From Methanobacterium sp. (GTDB lineage: Archaea > Methanobacteriota > Methanobacteria > Methanobacteriales > Methanobacteriaceae), in the NCBI GenBank assembly GCA_018263005.1, contig JADFDH010000002.1, positions 186,001 through 250,000 on the forward strand: DNA of 64,000 nt, in the 5' to 3' direction. Made by a program: the position numbers and the translations under genes. Of this stretch, positions 24,870 to 32,321 are shown in pieces. How positions within the stretch are numbered: the stretch's first letter is position 1; each line of letters starts with the position of its first letter. Below the pieces are notes generated by a model that made no database searches, had not been told where the DNA came from, and saw nothing but the letters and a program-made list of their open reading frames with translations.

Positions 24870-25859
24870 TTATTGGGATTCCAGTTTTCTTCGTACTTCA
24901 CGGGCCATTTCCATGGTAGATGAGTTTCCACCCAGATCTGCGGTGACTATCTTTCCTTCATTGAGCACTTCTACCAGGGCATTTTCAAGTTTACGTGCAT
25001 TATCGAATTCTTCAAGATAATCCAGCATGAGCATTGCCGATAATATCATGGCTGAAGGATTTGCCGTACCTTTACCCGCATGTCCTGGAGCTGAACCATG
25101 TACTGGTTCAAATAATCCCTGTTTTTCACCTATATTTGCCGAAGGAATTAAGCCTAGTCCCCCTACTAATCCTGCTCCTTCATCGGATAAAATATCTCCA
25201 AATAGATTGGTGGTTACTATAACATCAAACATTTCGGGCTTAGTTATGAAGAACATAGCCGTAGCATCAACATAACGGTCATCAAGTTCCATTTCAGGAT
25301 AATCCCTGGCTACTTGATAGAAAACTTCTTTAAACAATCCATCTGTCTTTTTTAAGACGTTTGCTTTATGTACGGCTGTGATTTTTTTTCTTCCTGTTTT
25401 TTTAGCATATTCAAAAGCAAATCTGCTAATTCTTTCAGAAGCTTTCTTGGTAATAACTCTCAGAGCTGTTGCTCCTTCTTCGGTTTTCTCTTCCAGGCCA
25501 ATATATAGTCCCTCTGTGTTTTCCCGGACAATAACGAAGTCAAGGTTATCAAAAAGAGAACTGGTTCCTGGATAAGATTTCACTGGCCTTAGGTTAACAT
25601 AGAGATCCAGTTCCTGTCTCATCTTCACTATCACATCAGCTGCTGTTTCACCGGCGGCTCCGAATAAACATGCTTGCGATTCTTTAACAATATCAATAGT
25701 ATCCTGAGGCAAAGCTATCCCTGTTTTCTCAGCATATTTATCACCGGCATCGGCGAATTTGTAATTAAAGTCAATATCTAATGCTTCTAATACATGTAAA
25801 GTGGCTTCCATAACTTCCTTTCCGATTCCATCTCCAGGAATTACTGCAATTTCATACAT
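24870..25859 (-). CDS. leuB: 3-isopropylmalate/isocitrate-type dehydrogenase
   Basis: 329-aa NAD-dependent beta-decarboxylating dehydrogenase (IPMDH/homoisocitrate/isocitrate fold). Typical elements: AVIPGDGIGKEVM (5-17), NLRPVKSYPG (substrate Arg), VRENTEGLY, DDRYVDATAMFF and EPVHGSAPGHAGKGTANP. The position after leuC and leuD on the same strand favours the leucine enzyme. Methanogens also carry the paralogue AksF (2-oxoacid chain elongation for coenzyme B), and sequence alone does not fully separate them. Confidence 0.9.
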   Translation of the reverse strand: MYEIAVIPGDGIGKEVMEATLHVLEALDIDFNYKFADAGDKYAEKTGIALPQDTIDIVKESQACLFGAAGETAADVIVKMRQELDLYVNLRPVKSYPGTSSLFDNLDFVIVRENTEGLYIGLEEKTEEGATALRVITKKASERISRFAFEYAKKTGRKKITAVHKANVLKKTDGLFKEVFYQVARDYPEMELDDRYVDATAMFFITKPEMFDVIVTTNLFGDILSDEGAGLVGGLGLIPSANIGEKQGLFEPVHGSAPGHAGKGTANPSAMILSAMLMLDYLEEFDNARKLENALVEVLNEGKIVTADLGGNSSTMEMAREVRRKLESQ

Positions 25860-25917
25860 TTAAACACCTTCTCGTTGATTATATTATTAATAATAGAACT
25901 TTCTAATTAAATCTCAT

Positions 25918-26427
25918 CTAGTTTTTTATATCTGCCAGGTTTTCTTTAAGGTAGTTTATTAAACCACCTTTTTCCAGTATTTCTAACATAAAATCGGGTA
26001 ATCCAGTAACTTCAAATTCCTTTCCACTATTTAGATTCTTAAGAATTCCCTTGTTAATGTCGATTTCGAGTTCATCTCCTTCTGTGATGTTTTTTGAGAT
26101 GTTTTTTGATTCTAAAAGGGGTAGGCCTACATTTATGGCGTTTCTATAAAATATTCGGGCAAATGATTCGGCTACCACCACTGATATCCCTAATCCTTTA
26201 AGGGCTATAGGAGCATGCTCTCTTGAAGAACCACAACCGAAGTTCTTGCCTGCTATGATAATGTCTCCTTTTTCTACTTTTTCTGGGAATTTTTTGTCTA
26301 AACCCTCCATAGCATGTTTAGCTAGTTCATCCTCATCAGTGATTACTAAATACCGCCCCGGTAGTATAATATCTGTGTCTATGTCATCTCCAAACTTCCA
26401 AGATTTTCCTTTAATCTTCTTATCCAT
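25918..26427 (-). CDS. leuD: 3-isopropylmalate dehydratase small subunit
   Basis: 169-aa swivel-domain subunit that pairs with LeuC to isomerise 2- to 3-isopropylmalate. The substrate-specificity loop reads YLVI (26-29): archaeal isopropylmalate isomerases have YLV-type loops whereas the homoaconitase of the coenzyme B pathway (HacB/AksE) has YLRT, so this copy should be the leucine enzyme. CGSSREHAP is the conserved catalytic loop. It sits between leuC and leuB, 58 bp from the latter. Confidence 0.9.
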   Translation of the reverse strand: MDKKIKGKSWKFGDDIDTDIILPGRYLVITDEDELAKHAMEGLDKKFPEKVEKGDIIIAGKNFGCGSSREHAPIALKGLGISVVVAESFARIFYRNAINVGLPLLESKNISKNITEGDELEIDINKGILKNLNSGKEFEVTGLPDFMLEILEKGGLINYLKENLADIKN

Positions 26428-26492
26428 GATAACACCTTTATATCGTTGTTTTTCTGATTTGTTTATTTAATTAATTTAACTAAGAATCTCCT

Positions 26493-27749
26493 TTATTTAT
26501 TTCTGGGATCAGTTATTTCACCATATATAGCAGATACTGCAGCTACGGCTGCGGAACTTAGGTATACTTCTCCTTCCGTACTTCCTTGTCGGCCTAAGAA
26601 GTTCCTGTTTGAGGTGGATAAACTCACTTCTCCAGGACCTATTAGTCCTACATGCCCTCCGAGACAGGGGCCACAACAGGGGTTACAAATTAATGCTCCA
26701 CTATCAATAAAAATCCTTAAGAGACCTTCATCCATTGCCTTTGTGTAAACTTCCCTTGATGCTGGTATTACGAGCATTCTTACTTTGTTTGAAATTTGCT
26801 GATCTTTAATTATTTCTGCGGCTATTTTTAGGTCTTCGAATCTGCCGTTGGTACATGATCCAAGGAATACTTGGTCTATTGGGGTTCCCTCTACTTGTGA
26901 AATTGGTTTTACGTTGTCTACTTTATGTGGACATGCAATTTGTGGTTCAAGGTTGTTCACATCAACATGCATTGTTTCCAGAGACTTTGCATCTTCGTCT
27001 GTTTTCATGATTTCATATTTTTTGTGGGTTCGATTTTTAAGATAACTGATGGTTTTATTGTCGGGTTCCACTAGTCCGGTTTTACCACCCATCTCTATGG
27101 CCATGTTACAAAGTACCATTCTTTCAGATACTGACATTTTATGGGTAATCTCTCCTGAAAATTCGCATGCTTTATATGTAGCCCCATCTGCTCCGATTTT
27201 TCCAATTATATTTAAAACTACATCTTTAGCATATACATGATCCTCTAATGTTCCTTCAATATGAAATTTTATCGTTTCCGGGACTTTAAACCATAGTTTT
27301 CCTGTTGCAAAAACCATAGCCATGTCTGTAGACCCAATTCCTGTGGAAAATGCCCCTAATGCCCCGTGTGTGCAGGTATGTGAATCTGATCCTACAATAA
27401 CTTCTCCCGGTACCACATGACCTTTCTCGGGAAGTACCTGATGACATACTCCTTCTCTTACATCGTAAAAGTTAGTTATTTTTTGTTCTTTAACGAATTT
27501 GCGCATGAAGATATGGTTTCCTGCAGCTTCCAGGGAATCAGCTGGTACTTGATGATCGAATAATACAACGATTTTCTCAGGATCCCAAACTTTATCTACG
27601 CCTATTTTTTCAAAAGATTCTATCGATAAAGGTCCTGTGAGATCATGGGTCATTGCCACATCAATGTTAGCCATTACTATTTCTCCGGCGTTTATTTCTT
27701 TTTTACCTGATGATTTGGCTAGAATCTTCTCTGCCATGGTCATTTCCAT
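26493..27749 (-). CDS. leuC: 3-isopropylmalate dehydratase large subunit
   Basis: 418-aa aconitase-fold subunit holding the [4Fe-4S] cluster: the ligands are in GSCTNGR (~292-298) and the CNPCCGPC stretch (~352-359). The archaeal LeuC/HacA length is normal. The first of three in-frame ATGs (27749) is supported by AGGAGG 7 nt upstream. It leads the leuC-leuD-leuB unit. The homoaconitase alternative is less likely because the partner LeuD has the YLVI loop. Confidence 0.93.
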   Translation of the reverse strand: MEMTMAEKILAKSSGKKEINAGEIVMANIDVAMTHDLTGPLSIESFEKIGVDKVWDPEKIVVLFDHQVPADSLEAAGNHIFMRKFVKEQKITNFYDVREGVCHQVLPEKGHVVPGEVIVGSDSHTCTHGALGAFSTGIGSTDMAMVFATGKLWFKVPETIKFHIEGTLEDHVYAKDVVLNIIGKIGADGATYKACEFSGEITHKMSVSERMVLCNMAIEMGGKTGLVEPDNKTISYLKNRTHKKYEIMKTDEDAKSLETMHVDVNNLEPQIACPHKVDNVKPISQVEGTPIDQVFLGSCTNGRFEDLKIAAEIIKDQQISNKVRMLVIPASREVYTKAMDEGLLRIFIDSGALICNPCCGPCLGGHVGLIGPGEVSLSTSNRNFLGRQGSTEGEVYLSSAAVAAVSAIYGEITDPRNK

Positions 27750-27880
27750 CTTATTTCCTCCTATTCCTCATTTATCATTGATTTTATCAGTTATCGCTGA
27801 TTTCGCTTAATTATAATAATAAAGAATTTAATTTTTGATTGATGAATTTAAAGATTTTTTACATCTTAATTTTTTTATTA

Positions 27881-28303
27881 TTATGGGGTATTTGTGATTT
27901 TTTTAACTATTTTTATGAAATTATCTATTTCTTCAGTGTTTAAAATCTCTATTATATTCTTAATTGTGTTTTTATGTATTTGCATATGCTTATTAATTAT
28001 TGATTCTCCTTTAGGTGTGAGTTTAAGTTGATAAAATCTCTTATCAGTTTTTGATTGAGTTTTTATTACTATTCCCAGATCTATTAATTGATTTATGGCT
28101 ACTGAGACCGTGGATTTTTTGACATTAAGAATTTTTGATAACTCAGAAACGCTGATATCCTGATTTTTATTAATTAATTCAATGTAATACAGCTGTCTCA
28201 ATGTATATTCTTTCAGATCTCCTGTTATCAGTTGATTTTGGAATTCTCTGGTTAATTCGCTAAGTTTATCCATTGCTTCTACTAATTCAAGTTCTCTGTT
28301 CAT
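27881..28303 (-). CDS. MarR-family transcriptional regulator
   Basis: 140-aa winged-helix protein: dimerisation helices at both ends and a DNA-binding core with ISVSELSKILNVKKSTVSVAINQLIDLGIV (split around residues 53-82) and the wing KTDKRFYQLKLTPKG. MarR proteins usually sense small phenolic or oxidative signals and repress neighbouring genes. It is divergent from the RPA gene across 354 bp and 131 bp upstream of leuC on the same strand. Its own promoter contains a TAGTT/AACTA site, suggesting autoregulation. Confidence 0.9.
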   Translation of the reverse strand: MNRELELVEAMDKLSELTREFQNQLITGDLKEYTLRQLYYIELINKNQDISVSELSKILNVKKSTVSVAINQLIDLGIVIKTQSKTDKRFYQLKLTPKGESIINKHMQIHKNTIKNIIEILNTEEIDNFIKIVKKITNTP

Positions 28304-28331
28304 CTTACCGCACCACTAACATGAAGTTCAA

Positions 28332-28358
28332 TATTATATAGTTTTATCTAACTAACTA
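28332..28358 (-). promoter_or_regulatory. marR TATA box overlapped by putative MarR operator
   Basis: On the minus strand TATATAAT (28332-28341 region) lies ~35 bp before the marR ATG. Overlapping it on the plus strand is TAGTTTTATCTAACTAACTA (28339-28358), where TAGTT pairs with AACTA in two registers, like sites bound by MarR-family dimers. Binding would block TBP, giving negative autoregulation. Inference from motif and position. Confidence 0.45.
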
Positions 28359-28566
28359 TTATTTAAAGTTATCCCTATTCATCCATACATTAGAATAAAT
28401 TCTAAAGAATAACATATCATTACTTCTCAAATGCTCGGAAAACTACTATTCAATAATTATGCATATATTTCTATCATAGAAAAAGTATATAAATAGTCCA
28501 ATCAGAATTTCAAGGAATAATAAAATTATTCAGTTCAAAAATAAATAATCATAGTAATAACAATAG

Positions 28567-28576
28567 TTATATATAG
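28567..28576 (+). promoter_or_regulatory. TATA box of the RPA gene
   Basis: TTATATATAG, about 90 bp before the RPA ATG. Transcription would begin near 28598, just before the inverted repeat at 28605, so the repeat would be at the very 5' end of the mRNA. Confidence 0.5.
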
Positions 28577-28604
28577 TAATACTTCTAGATATGTAAATCA
28601 GCGA

Positions 28605-28632
28605 ACATCGATAATTTAATAGTTATCGATGT
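28605..28632 (+). promoter_or_regulatory. Perfect 10-bp inverted repeat in the RPA leader
   Basis: ACATCGATAA (28605-28614) and TTATCGATGT (28623-28632) are exact reverse complements around an 8-nt loop. It lies between the TATA box and the ribosome-binding site of RPA, so it could be a stem-loop at the mRNA 5' end or a dimeric repressor site at the transcription start. Confidence 0.6.
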
Positions 28633-28657
28633 GAGATATTTTGGTGAGGGAACTTAA

Positions 28658-31039
28658 ATGACGGAAATTAATGATGCAATAAAGGAAGAATATGAGAAAA
28701 TAAAGGATAAAATCCCATATGAAGAGTTTTTAAAAGAAATGAAGACCCGTATGCAGGATTATGAAGATGTTAGTTTTATGAGCGAGTTGGACGTAGCTCG
28801 AGTTATAATCGGGGAATTTGTGGATGAAGAGAACAAACCTTTATCCGAAAACTCTCCTGTTTTAAAGATATCCGATCTAAAAACAGGCAATCATAATATA
28901 AGTTTGATCGGAAGGGTTAAAAGAATATCAAACACTAAAAAATTCATTAATCGTAAGGGAAGAGAAGGTAAATTAGCAAATTTGCTAATTGAAGATGATA
29001 CTGGAGAAATTAGAGTAGTAATGTGGACCGAAAACATTAAACTGCTTAAAAAATTCAATGAAGGCGACGTGATAAAGATAAAGAATGTTGAGATAAAACA
29101 AGGATTCAGAAACGATGAAGCACATCTTAATATGAATTCAACTATCGATATTATGCCTGAAGATCAAATACCTAGTTTAAAACCTTACAAAGAGCAAATT
29201 ACTGATATAAAAGATGTTAAAGAAGATATGGAAGTAAATATAGTAGCTAGAGTTACCCGCATTCCCCGGATACGAACCTTTGATAGGAATGGCAAAGAAG
29301 GGAAATTTGTAACCATGGAGATTCAGGATAAAAGTGGAAAAACAACCCTTACATTATGGAATAAAGACACTGAAATCTTAGAAGACCTTGATATACATGA
29401 GGGAGATTCAATTAAAGTATTAGGAGCTCAAAGTCGGATGAGGAATGATGAAATTTCATTATCTCATTTCTGGCTAGGAAGAATAATCAAAGATGATTTT
29501 GATGTCCCAGAATATACTGAAAATATCTTGAAAATTGGAGACGCTCATGAAATCCGTAACGTGACCGTGATGGGAGTAGTTAGTAAAATATATGATACCA
29601 TAACTTTTGTAAGGGATGATGGAAGCACAGGCCAAGTTAGATCTTTGGAAATAGAAGATAATACCGGGAAGATAAGAGTTACGCTTTGGAACGATGATAC
29701 TAGAATAGATTTTAAAAAGGGAGACATCATCAAAATAACCGGGGGAAACATTGAATTCGATGATAAATATTCCGGACCAGATTACCGTATAAACACCAAC
29801 TGGAACACCAGCATACAGGTGAACCCACCTCTGGAAAAACAAGTGAAAGAAATACTCACCGAATGTGGTAAATATCTTAAACCTATAAAAATCGGGGATT
29901 TAAACGCGATTGAAGATGAAGGTGAAGAGATTGACATAATCGGGCGGATAATTAACCTTTTAGATGCTAATCAATTTGAAAGAGATGATGGTAGTAATGG
30001 TTTAGTGCGATCCGCAGAGATTGCAGATGACAGTGGAGTGGTAAGAGTATCCTTCTGGGATGAAAAGGCAGAAAGTGCATTAAATATAGGAGATGCTGTG
30101 AAGATTGAAAATGCCAGAACCCGCATGGGAACTAATGATGTAGAACTGAGTGTAGGCAAAACAGCAAGAGTACTCAAACCCAATGAAGAAGAATTAAAAA
30201 CTTTACCATCACTCAGTGAAATCGAAAAATCAATATATCAAAATAAAACCATAGAGGAGTTAAAAGAAGGGGATCGAGACATTAGATTAATCGGAAGAAT
30301 AGTGGCCTTGGATGATCCTAATGAATTTGTTAGGAGCGACGGAACCCCTGGAGTGGTCCGATCCATTGAAATCGGGGATGAAACTGGTGTGGTCAGAGCA
30401 TCTTTATGGGATGATAAGGCTAATACTCCCCTAAATGAAGGTGAAGTCATTAAAATAGAAAACCCACGAGTTGTACTCAGGAATGATCAAATTGAAATAA
30501 GTTTAAGCAGAAATACGCCATTAATAAAATTGGACAAGGAAGAATCTTCTAAAATCCCATCAGTAAATGAAATTCAAGATAAAAGATATCCTAAGAAGAA
30601 AATTGATGAAATTGAAGAAAACGATCGCAACATAAAGATCAATGGCAAAATAATTGAAGCATATGGAAATAAAATCCTTTATGAAATGTGCCCCAACTGT
30701 AATAAGAGAGTAAGTCTTACTGAAAATGGCTACATCTGTGAGGTTTGTGGAGAAGAGATTGAACAACCCAACTATTTGATGATCATCCCACTGGTTATTG
30801 AAGATAAAACCGGTACTATGAGGGTCACCTTCTTCAGAAAATCTGCTGAAGAACTAATTGAAATGACCACCCCTGAAGTGGAAGAAATCATTAAAAAAAC
30901 TGGAGATGAAGGATCATTAGAAGATAAAGTAAATGACTTGATTGAAAGGGAAATAACCATAATAGCCAATGCAAGTTTTGATGAATACAATGAAGAAATA
31001 AGACTTAATGCCCGGAAAGTAATAGAATTAAAGCTATAA
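28658..31039 (+). CDS. rpa: Replication protein A, multi-OB-fold single-strand DNA-binding protein
   Basis: 793-aa single-polypeptide RPA. Five similar OB repeats can be read from recurring segments: NRKGREG (~98), DRNGKEG (~208), RDDGSTG (~319), RDDGSNG (~442) and RSDGTPG (~559), each followed by (I/V)xDxxGxxRxxxW. A sixth C-terminal OB carries a four-Cys zinc finger (CPNC ... CEVC, ~677-702). The N-terminus is helical. This matches the single-chain RPA of Methanothermobacter. It binds ssDNA in replication and repair; radA follows 60 bp downstream, so the two are likely coexpressed. Confidence 0.95.
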   Translation: MTEINDAIKEEYEKIKDKIPYEEFLKEMKTRMQDYEDVSFMSELDVARVIIGEFVDEENKPLSENSPVLKISDLKTGNHNISLIGRVKRISNTKKFINRKGREGKLANLLIEDDTGEIRVVMWTENIKLLKKFNEGDVIKIKNVEIKQGFRNDEAHLNMNSTIDIMPEDQIPSLKPYKEQITDIKDVKEDMEVNIVARVTRIPRIRTFDRNGKEGKFVTMEIQDKSGKTTLTLWNKDTEILEDLDIHEGDSIKVLGAQSRMRNDEISLSHFWLGRIIKDDFDVPEYTENILKIGDAHEIRNVTVMGVVSKIYDTITFVRDDGSTGQVRSLEIEDNTGKIRVTLWNDDTRIDFKKGDIIKITGGNIEFDDKYSGPDYRINTNWNTSIQVNPPLEKQVKEILTECGKYLKPIKIGDLNAIEDEGEEIDIIGRIINLLDANQFERDDGSNGLVRSAEIADDSGVVRVSFWDEKAESALNIGDAVKIENARTRMGTNDVELSVGKTARVLKPNEEELKTLPSLSEIEKSIYQNKTIEELKEGDRDIRLIGRIVALDDPNEFVRSDGTPGVVRSIEIGDETGVVRASLWDDKANTPLNEGEVIKIENPRVVLRNDQIEISLSRNTPLIKLDKEESSKIPSVNEIQDKRYPKKKIDEIEENDRNIKINGKIIEAYGNKILYEMCPNCNKRVSLTENGYICEVCGEEIEQPNYLMIIPLVIEDKTGTMRVTFFRKSAEELIEMTTPEVEEIIKKTGDEGSLEDKVNDLIEREITIIANASFDEYNEEIRLNARKVIELKL

Positions 31040-31099
31040 AGCATTTTTCTAATTATTATATTTAATAATAACAATATAAAGTTTAAAAGGTGGATTAAA

Positions 31100-32035
31100 A
31101 TGGTTGAATTGGAAGATTTACCTAGTGTTGGAGAAAAAACAGCTCAAAAACTAAGAGATGCCGGTTTCGCAGATATGATGAGGTTAGCCACTGCCACGGC
31201 CAAAGAATTAAGTGTCAAAGCAGATATAGGTGAGGGAGTTGCTGAAAAAGTTATCGAAGCTGCGCGTAAAGCAGAACAGATCGACTTTGAAACTGCGTTA
31301 GATGTAATGGAACGACGTAAGGATGTCGGGAGAATTACTACAGGTAGCAGTGCTGTCGACGAATTAATTGGAGGAGGAATAGAAACACAATCCATAACAG
31401 AAGTTTTCGGAGAATTTGGTTCTGGAAAAAGCCAAATATCTCATGAACTAGCTGTAAGTGTACAATTAACACCTGAAAAGGGAGGTTTAAATGGGGAATG
31501 TGTTTTTATAGACACTGAAAACACTTTTAGGCCCGAAAGGATCGAGCAAATAGCTGAAGGATTTCAAATTGATGTAGAAGAGGTTTTAGAGAAAATTCAT
31601 ATTGCTAGAGCTTTTAATTCTGCTCATCAGATGTTAATGGCAGAAAAAGTGAACGAACTTATACAAAACGGCACAAATATAAGATTAGTTATTGTTGATT
31701 CTTTAACAGCACATTTTCGTGCTGAATATGTGGGAAGAGAGTCATTAGCCACTCGACAGCAAAAATTAAACCAACACCTACACACACTTCAGAACATAGC
31801 CAACACTTACAACGTAGCAGTATTCGTAACAAACCAAGTCCAGGCACGCCCAGATGCATTTTTCGGCAGCCCAACCAAAGCCATTGGAGGACATGTTTTA
31901 GGACATGCCGCTACCTATCGAATATGGCTTAAAAAGGGATTAGCTGGTAAAAGAATAGCGCGTCTAATGGACAGCCCCCATTTACCAGAAGGAGAAGCTG
32001 TTTTCAAAATAGTCACAGAAGGTATAGTTGATTAA
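31100..32035 (+). CDS. radA: DNA repair and recombination protein RadA
   Basis: Archaeal RecA/Rad51 recombinase. N-terminal helix-hairpin-helix domain (1-~58, LPSVGEKTAQKL), ATPase core with Walker A GEFGSGKS (104-111) and Walker B LVIVDSLTAHFRAEY, and the L2 region (ARPDAFFGSPTKAIGGHVLGH). 311 aa is full length. AAGGTGG precedes the ATG. It lies directly after RPA on the same strand, a functional pairing for strand exchange. Confidence 0.98.
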   Translation: MVELEDLPSVGEKTAQKLRDAGFADMMRLATATAKELSVKADIGEGVAEKVIEAARKAEQIDFETALDVMERRKDVGRITTGSSAVDELIGGGIETQSITEVFGEFGSGKSQISHELAVSVQLTPEKGGLNGECVFIDTENTFRPERIEQIAEGFQIDVEEVLEKIHIARAFNSAHQMLMAEKVNELIQNGTNIRLVIVDSLTAHFRAEYVGRESLATRQQKLNQHLHTLQNIANTYNVAVFVTNQVQARPDAFFGSPTKAIGGHVLGHAATYRIWLKKGLAGKRIARLMDSPHLPEGEAVFKIVTEGIVD

Positions 32036-32240
32036 AATAATAACCTTTATTTGATTTCCTATTCTTTATTTTTCTCTATTTTTAGATATTTAAAATCAAG
32101 TTTATCCTAATAAATTGCTTTAAACAGTGAATTGATATTTTAATATATTTATAAATTAAAATAATCCGGTAAGCTGGATTTAAAAATTAAAAATTTTTTT
32201 CTACTATATAAACTTTGTATAAAAAAATAAATAGAAAACT

Positions 32241-32270
32241 TTATTTATACTGGTGATACACCGTACACCA
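32241..32270 (+). promoter_or_regulatory. hdrA TATA box with adjacent inverted repeat
   Basis: TTATTTATAC (32241-32250) is a TATA-like element ~72 bp before the hdrA ATG. Immediately downstream is TGGTG (32251-32255) ... CACCA (32266-32270), with an inner GGTG-ATA-CACC palindrome (32252-32262). Lying between TATA box and expected start site, it is well placed for a repressor or for RNA folding. Confidence 0.45.
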
Positions 32271-32321
32271 TAAAATACTAAATAGAATTAGATAATTTTC
32301 ATATTAGAATAAGGTGATCTA

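Larger units (their letters stand above)
28304..28657. other. 354-bp divergent control region between marR and RPA
   Basis: No gene of its own. On the left it carries the marR TATA box overlapped by a MarR-like site (28332-28358); on the right the RPA TATA box (28567-28576), a perfect 10-bp inverted repeat (28605-28632) and a GGTGAGGG ribosome-binding site. The central ~200 bp (28360-28560) is AT-rich without recognisable elements. Confidence 0.6.
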
